NCBI GenBank assembly: GCA_022820805.1
Contig: JAJEEV010000041.1
Coordinates: 108,078-172,077, forward strand
Length of the DNA: 64,000 nucleotides
Direction of reading: 5' to 3'
Source of the DNA: Acidimicrobiia bacterium
GTDB lineage: Bacteria; Actinomycetota; Acidimicrobiia; Acidimicrobiales; Aldehydirespiratoraceae
The position numbers and the translations under genes are program-made. Below are positions 1 to 6,782 of this stretch, piece by piece (position 1 is the stretch's first letter; every line of letters starts with the position of its first letter). A model generated the notes under the pieces. That model made no database searches. It saw nothing but the letters and a program-made list of their open reading frames with translations, and was not told the origin of the DNA.

Positions 1-683
1 TAACGGTGGTAGGGCTCGGCGCCGTGGGTGTTGTGCTGTCGGCGGTCTTCTTCCAGCCGGTCCGCCACCAGGGCGGCACCGTGCTGCTGTTCACGTCCAT
101 CGGCCTGGCGCTGATGATGTACGCCGCGATACTGGCGCTGTTCGGGACCCAGGCCCGCTTCTACCCGGACGTCTCCGGCAGCCTCCACCGCTTCGCGGGC
201 ATCGGCATCGCCACCAACGAGTTGGTGATCATCGGATTGGCGGTCGGCAGCATCGCCGCGCTCCAGCTGTTCCTCAACTCCACCGGGCTGGGCCGGGCGA
301 TCCGGGCGGTGGCCAGCAACGACGACCTGGCCCGGGTCAGGGGCGTGCCGGTGCGCACCGTCTCCAACACCATCTGGTTCATCAGCTCCGCGTTCGGCGC
401 CATGGCCGGCGTGATGCTGGGCGTTCTGGGCGCCGTCAACACCGAGATCGGCTGGCACAACATCCTGATCGTGCTGGCTGCCGCGGTGCTGGGAGGGCTG
501 CGCAGCATCACCGGTGTGATCCTGGCCGGGCTGCTGCTGGGGATCATGATGGACGTCTCCGCGCTGATCATCCCCACCGCCTACCGGCCGGTGGTGGCCT
601 TCGGGGTGCTGGTGGCCGTGCTGATCCTGCGGCCCGAGGGGATCCTGTCCATCCAGCGCCGCAAGGACGCGGTGGTCGCATGA
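1..683 (+). CDS. livH: LivH-type branched-chain amino acid ABC permease (5' truncated)
   Basis: This is an inner-membrane permease of the LivH family, forming half of the transmembrane channel of a hydrophobic amino acid/amide importer. The reading frame is open to the left edge (frame of base 3), so the N-terminus is missing: about 225 residues remain against roughly 290 usual. The visible part has several hydrophobic segments and the family pattern STGLGRAIRA followed by ASNDDLARVRGV (the cytoplasmic loop that contacts the ATPase), then a glycine-rich VLGGLRSITG stretch near the C-terminus. It heads a LivHMGF gene order. Family is certain; the substrate is unknown, since this family also carries urea and aromatic compounds, and the neighbouring genes suggest an N-heterocycle. 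Confidence 0.9.
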   Translation, partial: TVVGLGAVGVVLSAVFFQPVRHQGGTVLLFTSIGLALMMYAAILALFGTQARFYPDVSGSLHRFAGIGIATNELVIIGLAVGSIAALQLFLNSTGLGRAIRAVASNDDLARVRGVPVRTVSNTIWFISSAFGAMAGVMLGVLGAVNTEIGWHNILIVLAAAVLGGLRSITGVILAGLLLGIMMDVSALIIPTAYRPVVAFGVLVAVLILRPEGILSIQRRKDAVVA

Positions 684-718
684 TCGCCGCGGTCATCTCC
701 GGGACGGCAGCGCCATGA
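680..718 (+). other. 12-codon bridging mini-ORF between livH and livM
   Basis: An ATG at 680 overlaps the livH stop as ATGA. The 12-codon frame (MIAAVISGTAAP) ends with a TGA at 716-718 that overlaps the livM start ATG at 715, again as ATGA. It therefore spans the 31-bp gap exactly. This may be a relay for coupled termination-reinitiation; whether it is translated is unknown. The same layout recurs at 32701-32739 and 58704-58742. Confidence 0.35.
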
Positions 719-1692
719 CCAACCCGATCTTCTGGGTGGGCGTGCTGACGCTGGCCATGATCTACGCCAGCCTGGCCATGTCGCTCAACGTCGAGTCCGG
801 CTGGGGCGGGATGTGGGACCTCGGCATCGCGGGGCTGCTGGCCGCGGGCAGCTACTGCTATGTGATCCTCACCGCGAGCGACCCGGATCTCGGCATGCGG
901 TTCGCGCCGGGGTTGTCCATGTGGGTGGCCTGGCCGCTGTCGGCGCTGTTCACCGGGCTGGTGGCGTTCGCCATCGGCGCGCCCGCGCTCCGGTTGAGGC
1001 GCGAGTACTTCCTGATCACGACGCTGGCCTTCGCGGAGATCATCCGCCAGCTGGTGGTCATCCAGGCCGACCTCACCCGGGGCACCGTCGGCATAGCCAA
1101 CATCAACCGCCCCTTCGACAGCTTCGTGACCGGACGCGACTACAACTACGTGCTGCTCGGCATCGCGGTCGTCACCGCCGCCGTCATGTACGTCGTCACC
1201 CGCCAGGTCGGGATCTCGCCTTTCGGCCGGACGCTGCGGGCCGCCCGCGACAATGAGGCCGTCGCCCTTGCGCTGGGCAAGCGGGTCAACCGGATGAGGA
1301 TCAAGACCTTCGTGCTGACCGGAGTCCTCATCGGGGCGACCGCTCCCGTCTACCTGTTCTACATCAGGGCCATCTCACCGCAGCTGTTCGCTCCGGGCAT
1401 CACCTTCACGGTGTGGACGGCGCTGGTCATCGGCGGCCTCGGCAGCATCAGGGGCGGCCTTGCCGGCGCCTTGGTGCTGATCGTGTTCACAGAGGCCGTG
1501 GGCCTGATCGAGGTCGACCCCGCCCATATCAACATCCTGGTCGCCATCGAGCCCTTCCTGGTGGGCCTGCTGCTGGTCCTCGTGCTTCGTTTCCGTCCGG
1601 ACGGGCTTTTCTCGGAACGAAGTTCCTTCGGGGCGGCCAGGCGCTCGGCCGGGGACCCCGCCGGCGACGCGGCGCGGGTCGCGGGCGGATAG
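715..1692 (+). CDS. livM: LivM-type branched-chain amino acid ABC permease
   Basis: This 325-residue multi-pass membrane protein is the second permease of the importer. The N-terminal segment with SLAMSLNVESGWGG is the LivM counterpart of the usual LNxQxGxxG sequence. The central FLITTLAFAEIIRQ region and the loop SPFGRTLRAARDNEAVALAL are characteristic LivM coupling-loop motifs, and the C-terminus has the VIGGLGSIRGGLAG motif. Length is normal. ATG 715 is the only sensible start because upstream in-frame codons offer no initiator. It sits 31 bp after livH, bridged by a mini-ORF, and 9 bp before livG. Confidence 0.92.
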   Translation: MTNPIFWVGVLTLAMIYASLAMSLNVESGWGGMWDLGIAGLLAAGSYCYVILTASDPDLGMRFAPGLSMWVAWPLSALFTGLVAFAIGAPALRLRREYFLITTLAFAEIIRQLVVIQADLTRGTVGIANINRPFDSFVTGRDYNYVLLGIAVVTAAVMYVVTRQVGISPFGRTLRAARDNEAVALALGKRVNRMRIKTFVLTGVLIGATAPVYLFYIRAISPQLFAPGITFTVWTALVIGGLGSIRGGLAGALVLIVFTEAVGLIEVDPAHINILVAIEPFLVGLLLVLVLRFRPDGLFSERSSFGAARRSAGDPAGDAARVAGG

Positions 1693-1701
1693 GGATCCGG
1701 C

Positions 1702-2475
1702 ATGGAGCTGGTGCTCGACACAGTCCGCAAGACCTTCGGCGGTGTCGTCGCGGTCGACGATGTGTCGGCGGTGATGCCCCAGGACAAGATCACTGCGCTG
1801 ATCGGACCCAACGGCGCGGGCAAGACCACCCTGTTCAACGCCATCACCGGCTTCGATCCCCCGGACCGGGGCTCGATCAGCTTCGGCGACCGCCGCATCG
1901 ACGGCCTGCCACCGTGGCGGGTGGCCGAACTGGGGCTCATCAGGACCTTCCAGACCCCGGTCGGCTTCACCACCCTCACCGTGCGCGAGAGCATGCTCGC
2001 CGCGGCCACTCCCCACTTCGCGGAGACGCCGGTCGGTGCTCTCGGCCTGAGTCGCCGGGCCCGGGACCACGAGCGGGCGTCAGCGGCCCGGGCCGAGGAG
2101 ATCACGGCTGAGTTGGGCATGTCGGACCTGCTCGACGTCCGTACCGACGAGCTGTCCGCCGGCGACCGCAAGCTGCTCGAGTTCGCCCGCTCGCTGATGG
2201 CCGAGCCCAAGCTGCTCCTGCTCGACGAGCCGGCTGCCGCGGTCGCCCCGGCCAACATCGGACGGCTGTCCCAACTGGTTCGGCGACTCCGTGACGAGCG
2301 GGGGCTGGGCAGCCTGATAATCGACCACAACCTCTCGTTCCTCATGCAGATCGCCGACGAGGTCCACGTACTCGACCGGGGCGCGCTGCTGGCTTCGGGA
2401 CCGCCCGCCGAGATCGCCGCGGACCCCGAGGTGATGCGGGTCTATCTCGGCGAGGAGACGGACGGCGACGGATGA
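1702..2475 (+). CDS. livG: LivG-type ABC transporter ATPase
   Basis: This 257-residue cytoplasmic ATPase energises the Liv importer. It has Walker A GPNGAGKTT (around residue 37), a signature region LSAGDRKLLEFARSL, Walker B LLLLDEPAAAV, and a switch histidine in LIIDHNLSF. The sequence VAPANIG after Walker B is typical of the LivG subfamily. Its stop overlaps the start of the next ATPase by 4 nt (ATGA), implying translational coupling. Family assignment is firm; the substrate depends on the unseen binding protein, presumably encoded left of the window. Confidence 0.92.
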   Translation: MELVLDTVRKTFGGVVAVDDVSAVMPQDKITALIGPNGAGKTTLFNAITGFDPPDRGSISFGDRRIDGLPPWRVAELGLIRTFQTPVGFTTLTVRESMLAAATPHFAETPVGALGLSRRARDHERASAARAEEITAELGMSDLLDVRTDELSAGDRKLLEFARSLMAEPKLLLLDEPAAAVAPANIGRLSQLVRRLRDERGLGSLIIDHNLSFLMQIADEVHVLDRGALLASGPPAEIAADPEVMRVYLGEETDGDG

Positions 2476-3206
2476 GCGAGCCCGTCCTGCGAGTCGAGGC
2501 CCTCGAGGCCGGGTACGGGGGCTTCCCGGTGCTGCACGGCGTCGACCTCGAAGTGGCCGCCGGTGAGATCGTCGCGGTCGTCGGGCCCAACGGCGCGGGC
2601 AAGTCCACGCTGCTGAAGACGATCTTCCGCCTGCTGCCGGCCCAGGGCGGGTCCGTGAGTTTCGAGGGCAGAAACCTGCAGCGCCATCCGACGCACAGCC
2701 TGGCCGAGCTCGGCATGGGCTACGTGCCCCAGGAGCACAACACCTTCCCCGACCTGAGCGTGCGCGACAACCTGTCGGTGGCGTTGCGGGGATCCAGCCC
2801 GGTGGAGATCCGCCGGCGGGTTGCCGAGGTGGCCGAGTCGTACCCGGCTCTGCGCGACCGGATGAGCCAGAACGCCAGCACACTGTCGGGCGGTGAGCGC
2901 CAGATGCTGGCCCTGGCCAGCGCCATGATCACCGGACCCCGCTTCCTGGCCCTCGACGAGCCCACCACCGGACTGGCGCCCTCCATCGTGCGGGAGCGCA
3001 TCAACGACATCCTCCGCATCCGCGACTCGGGCACCACCCTCATGTGGGTGATCGAGGAGAGCCCGCTCATCTGCCTGCCCCACTGCGATCGGGTGTACGT
3101 GATGCAGGCCGGGGTGCTGGGCGCGCCGGTGTCGAGCCGGGAGGTCCTCGAGGACGCCGCGCTCCAGTCGCTCTTCTTCGGTGTCGACCACGCTGACGGC
3201 GGCTAG
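2472..3206 (+). CDS. livF: LivF-type ABC transporter ATPase
   Basis: This is the second ATPase of the importer, 244 residues. Walker A is GPNGAGKST (about residue 38), the signature is LSGGERQMLALASAM, and Walker B is FLALDEPTTGLAP. In place of a switch histidine it has WVIEES, in line with the glutamate-containing sequences common in LivF. It completes a four-component Liv set (H, M, G, F) in the standard order. A 58-bp gap with a GGAGTGAG ribosome-binding site follows before the amidohydrolase, so transporter and enzymes are probably on one transcript. Confidence 0.92.
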   Translation: MSEPVLRVEALEAGYGGFPVLHGVDLEVAAGEIVAVVGPNGAGKSTLLKTIFRLLPAQGGSVSFEGRNLQRHPTHSLAELGMGYVPQEHNTFPDLSVRDNLSVALRGSSPVEIRRRVAEVAESYPALRDRMSQNASTLSGGERQMLALASAMITGPRFLALDEPTTGLAPSIVRERINDILRIRDSGTTLMWVIEESPLICLPHCDRVYVMQAGVLGAPVSSREVLEDAALQSLFFGVDHADGG

Positions 3207-3264
3207 ACCGACTGTCGCCCGTGCGATCCCCCTCGAACGTAGACCACCCACAGGAGTGAGCTAG

Positions 3265-4371
3265 ATGCCCATCATCGTCCGCAAGATCCCCTTCGAGTTC
3301 GTTTCCGACACCGGCGGGCTGCTGGCCGAGATCGAGAACGGATCGTTCACCGCCGACCAGATAATCGGCGTGATCGGCAAGACGGAGGGCAACGGCGGGG
3401 TCAACGACTTCTCGCGGATCCTGGCCGACCGGGTGTTCCGCGACTTCCTCAACACCCACGGCACCCGCCCGACCTCGGAGATCGACAAGATGCCGATCGT
3501 TTGGTCGGGGGGCACCGACGGGGTCATCGCGCCCCACATGAACGTCTTCGCCCGGGTTCCCGATGACGGCAGCGCCACCGACGAGAAGCGGCTGGCAGTC
3601 GGTGTGAGCATGTCCGAGCCGATCCTGCCCGAGGAGATCGGCCGGCTCCCGATGGTGGAAAAGGTAGCCGACGGCGTGCGGGCCGCCATGGCCGACGCGG
3701 GCATCAGCGATCCGGCCGATGTCCATTTCGTTCAGTCCAAGACCCCGCTGCTGACCCGCGAGCGCATCGAGGACGCCCGCAGCCGGGGCGAGACGGTAGT
3801 GATGACCGACACCATGGAGTCGATGGCGGTGTCCAACGCCACTGCGGCCCTCGGCATCGGGTACGCCGTCGGGGAGTTCGACCTGCCCCGCGAGGACCAG
3901 ATCGCCAGCGACCTCGACCTCTACTCCGCGGTGGCATCCTGCTCCTCGGGCGTGGAACAGGATCCGGCCCAGATCGTGGTGGTCGGCAACAAGGCCGGCG
4001 CGGGCGGGGACTTCCGCATCGGCCACGCCGTCATGCGTGACGCCCTCGACTTCGACGGCATCTACGACGCCATCCGCTCGGCCGGCCTGGACCTTCCCGA
4101 CCGGCCCCATCCCAGCGACCTCGGCGATGCGGTGGTCAACTGCTTCATCAAGTGCGAGACCGACCCCTCGGGTCGGCTCCGGGGCCGGCGGCTGGTGTCG
4201 ATCAACGACTCCGACATCCACCACACCCACCACACCAAGGGCGCGGTCGGGGCGGTCGCGGCCGCCGCCATCGGGGATCCGGCGGTGTACTGCTCGGTGG
4301 CGGCGCTCCAGCAGGGCCCCGCGGGCGGTGGCATGGTGGCCGCCATCGTCGACATGTCGAAGGCGCCCTGA
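3265..4371 (+). CDS. Ring-opening amidohydrolase (cyanuric acid hydrolase/barbiturase family)
   Basis: This cytosolic hydrolase of 368 residues belongs to the small family that opens cyclic amides (AtzD/TrzD on cyanuric acid, barbiturase on barbiturate). The family fold has three repeats, each giving a Ser-Lys pair. Candidate residues here are Lys39 (GKTEGNGGVNDFSR) with Ser81 (WSGGTDG), Lys159 (QSKTP) with the SCSSGVE serines near 227-228, and Lys296 (FIKCETD) with Ser344 (YCSVAALQQGP). All three repeats look intact, so it should be active. Whether it uses barbiturate, cyanurate or another ring amide cannot be told. Its position between an importer and ring hydroxylases argues for N-heterocycle catabolism. 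Confidence 0.88.
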   Translation: MPIIVRKIPFEFVSDTGGLLAEIENGSFTADQIIGVIGKTEGNGGVNDFSRILADRVFRDFLNTHGTRPTSEIDKMPIVWSGGTDGVIAPHMNVFARVPDDGSATDEKRLAVGVSMSEPILPEEIGRLPMVEKVADGVRAAMADAGISDPADVHFVQSKTPLLTRERIEDARSRGETVVMTDTMESMAVSNATAALGIGYAVGEFDLPREDQIASDLDLYSAVASCSSGVEQDPAQIVVVGNKAGAGGDFRIGHAVMRDALDFDGIYDAIRSAGLDLPDRPHPSDLGDAVVNCFIKCETDPSGRLRGRRLVSINDSDIHHTHHTKGAVGAVAAAAIGDPAVYCSVAALQQGPAGGGMVAAIVDMSKAP

Positions 4372-4408
4372 TCTTGAGGTAGACCTCCAATACAGCAGGA
4401 GAACTCCG

Positions 4409-5410
4409 ATGCTCGACCAGGCACAGCAGCTCGACCAGGCCCTGCGGCACTACTGGCACCCGGTGGCGGTCTCCGAGGAGGTCACGGCCGAGCCCCTGCA
4501 GGTGAAGCTGCTGGGCGAGACGATCGTGCTGTACCGCGACTCGGAGGGACTGGTGGCGCTGCGCGACAAGTGCGTGCACCGGGGGGTGGCCCTGTCGGGC
4601 GGGTGCATCCGCGACGGGCTGTTGATGTGCCCCTACCACGGATGGCAGTACGACCGCACCGGGAAAGTGGCGTTCATCCCGGCGCTGGGAACCGGCGGGG
4701 CCATACCGAGCCAGGCCCGGGTCGACCGCTACAACGTGCGCGAGGACCATGGCGCGGTCTGGATCGCGCCTGCCGGACCGGTCGCCGATCTGCCTCCCTG
4801 GCCCGACGACGACTGGAGCAGCGACGACTGGCACGTGTTCCTGGTGGGCACGTGGCGCTGGCAGTCGTCCGCAGGACGGATGCTGGAGAACGCCATCGAC
4901 TTCGCCCACTTCAACTTCGTGCACGAGGGCTTCACCGAGCTGGCCGACGGGGCGTTCATCAAGCCCTTCGAGGTAGAGGTGACCGGCGACGGCATGAGGT
5001 ACGCCTACGACGACAGCGTGCTGTTGCGCGACTACACGCTGCACCTGCCGTTCACGCTGCACGACCGCAAGTCGGTGGTGGCCGTCAGCGGCGGGGTTAC
5101 CTGGTCCGAGCAGGGCGAGTCGAAGGCCGGCGACATCACCACCATCACCTTCATCGCCTCGCCCACCGACCGGGCCGAGACGCGCATCTTCTCGTGGTTG
5201 TCGCGCAACCACTCCTTCGACACCTCCGACGCCGACTTCGGGGCCGGGTTCCACGAGGTGATGGAGCAGGACCGCATCGTGGTCGAGGCCCAGGATCCGG
5301 CCGAGTTGCCCCTGGACCCTCGCGAGGAGCTGCACCTCAAGCTGGCCGACTCCGGGTCGATCGTCTACCGCAAGCTCCTGCGAGAACTCTCTACCGCCGG
5401 ACCCGCGTGA
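4409..5410 (+). CDS. Rieske [2Fe-2S] oxygenase, vanillate-demethylase/phenoxybenzoate-dioxygenase type
   Basis: This 333-residue protein has an N-terminal Rieske domain with ligands Cys55-x-His57 and Cys74-x2-His77. The catalytic domain carries the mononuclear iron motif NAIDFAHFNFVH (Asn161, Asp164, His167, His172). It is the size and architecture of the oxygenase component of class IA demethylases/hydroxylases, which need a separate reductase; none is visible nearby. The start ATG 4409 was chosen because AGGAG lies just upstream and the Rieske domain begins normally, although the frame is open further left. It overlaps the next gene by 4 nt (GTGA). The substrate is probably an aromatic or heteroaromatic ring; not resolvable from sequence. 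Confidence 0.85.
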   Translation: MLDQAQQLDQALRHYWHPVAVSEEVTAEPLQVKLLGETIVLYRDSEGLVALRDKCVHRGVALSGGCIRDGLLMCPYHGWQYDRTGKVAFIPALGTGGAIPSQARVDRYNVREDHGAVWIAPAGPVADLPPWPDDDWSSDDWHVFLVGTWRWQSSAGRMLENAIDFAHFNFVHEGFTELADGAFIKPFEVEVTGDGMRYAYDDSVLLRDYTLHLPFTLHDRKSVVAVSGGVTWSEQGESKAGDITTITFIASPTDRAETRIFSWLSRNHSFDTSDADFGAGFHEVMEQDRIVVEAQDPAELPLDPREELHLKLADSGSIVYRKLLRELSTAGPA

Positions 5411-5922
5411 CCGGTTCAGGGTCGCCGCACCCGTGGCTCGGCCCCGATGAGGCGGCCCCGGTCGCCCTGACCGTCAACGGGACCGCGCTGGAGGTTCGCG
5501 TCCCACCGAGGCGGACACTGGCCGACGCCCTGCGCGACGCGGGCTGCACCAGCGTGCGGCTCGGCTGCGAGCACGGGGTGTGCGGCACCTGCACGATCCT
5601 GCTCGACGGCTCGGCGGTGCGCTCGTGCCTGATGCTGGCCGTCCAGGGGCAGGGTCACCACATCGAGACGGTCGAGAGCCTCGCCGGCGGAGACGGGCTC
5701 GGACCCCTCCAGCAGGCCTTCGACGACAACGACGCCCTGCAGTGCGGGTTCTGCACCCCCGGCTTCCTCATGCTGATCGAGAGCTTGATGCGCTCTGAGC
5801 CCGGGGCTGGCGAGGAACGGGTCCGTGAGGTGGTGTCCTCGAATCTGTGCCGCTGCACGGGCGGAGGCCCTGTGGTGGCGGCGGCACAGCAGGCGCTGGC
5901 CTCAAACCGGGACGGCCGGTGA
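5407..5922 (+). CDS. Molybdenum hydroxylase small subunit, 2x[2Fe-2S] (CoxS/XdhC-type)
   Basis: This 171-residue iron-sulfur subunit belongs to the xanthine dehydrogenase family. The plant-type cluster is CEHGVCGTC followed by a distal Cys (VRSC). The second cluster is CGFCTPGF with CRCTGG near the C-terminus. It passes electrons from the Mo-pterin subunit to the FAD subunit. The GTG start at 5407 overlaps the Rieske gene stop (GTGA), and the protein then begins with a normal LTVNG strand. The order small, FAD, large is tight, with 4-nt overlaps at each junction, so the three subunits are probably made in equal amounts. Confidence 0.9.
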   Translation: MTGSGSPHPWLGPDEAAPVALTVNGTALEVRVPPRRTLADALRDAGCTSVRLGCEHGVCGTCTILLDGSAVRSCLMLAVQGQGHHIETVESLAGGDGLGPLQQAFDDNDALQCGFCTPGFLMLIESLMRSEPGAGEERVREVVSSNLCRCTGGGPVVAAAQQALASNRDGR

Positions 5923-6782
5923 AGCCCGCCCCGTTCGCCTACGCGGCCGCGGGCACGCTCGATGAAGCGGTCGAGCTGCTCGGCGAGGCCGGCGAGGACG
6001 CCAAGCTGCTGGCCGGCGGCCAGAGCCTGCTCCCGCTGCTCTCGTTCCGGCTGGCCCGCCCCAGCCACATCGTCGACATCGGTGCCGTCGAGGACCTGGA
6101 CTCGATCCACGAGGACCACGGGCAGCTGCGCGTCGGCGCGCTGGTGCGCCATGCGACCCTCGAGCAGGCCGATCTGCACGGCCCCTGGAGGGCGCTCAAG
6201 GAAGCGGCTTCGCTGATCGGCCACCTGCCCATAAGGGTCAGGGGGACCCTCGGCGGGAGCCTGGCCCATGCCGACCCGGCCGGCGAGCTCGGCGTGGTCG
6301 CCGCGGCCCTCGACGCCGAGATCGTCCTCAGGAGCGTCCGGGGCCTGCGCACCGTGCCGGCCGGCGCGTTCTTCCTGGCCCCGCTGATGACCGCGGCCGA
6401 TGCCGACGAGGTCCTGGTCGAGGCCCGGTTCCCGGCTCCGGGTGACGGGTTCCGGTCGGTGTTCGAGGAGTTCAGCCCCCGGGCGGGCGACTTCGCCTAC
6501 GCCTCGGTGGCCGCCGGGTGCAGGATGGCTGACGACGGATCGGCCCATGACGTGAGGCTTGCCCTCGGCAGTGTCGGCCCGACGCCGTTGCGGGCCCGCG
6601 AGGCCGAGGAGGCGCTGTCGGGCTCGATGCTCGACGACGCCGCCATCGTCGAGGGCGCCCGCTTGGCCGCGGCCGGGTGCGACCCCGCAGCGGGCGACTG
6701 GCACGCCGGCGGCGAGTATCGCCGAGCGCTTGTGGCGAACCTGGTGGAGCGGGCGTTGCGGCGGCTGAGGCAGCCGGCATGA
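5919..6782 (+). CDS. Molybdenum hydroxylase FAD-binding subunit (CoxM-type)
   Basis: This is a 287-residue FAD subunit of the xanthine dehydrogenase/CoxM type. AGGQSLLPLLSFRLARP (about residues 25-41) is the first FAD-binding motif, and IRVRGTLGGSLAHADPAGE (around 105-123) is the second. GTG 5919 is the chosen start: it overlaps the previous stop as GTGA and gives the canonical beginning KPAPFAYAAAGTLDEAVELL. It oxidises the Fe-S subunit and hands electrons to a carrier not identified here. It overlaps the large-subunit gene by 4 nt. Confidence 0.9.
   Translation: MKPAPFAYAAAGTLDEAVELLGEAGEDAKLLAGGQSLLPLLSFRLARPSHIVDIGAVEDLDSIHEDHGQLRVGALVRHATLEQADLHGPWRALKEAASLIGHLPIRVRGTLGGSLAHADPAGELGVVAAALDAEIVLRSVRGLRTVPAGAFFLAPLMTAADADEVLVEARFPAPGDGFRSVFEEFSPRAGDFAYASVAAGCRMADDGSAHDVRLALGSVGPTPLRAREAEEALSGSMLDDAAIVEGARLAAAGCDPAAGDWHAGGEYRRALVANLVERALRRLRQPA

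Noticed and set aside
1702..2475. LivG signature LSAGDRK as a sign of an inactive ATPase
   Set aside because: GD in place of GQ is common in the LivG subfamily, and Walker A, Walker B and the switch histidine are intact.
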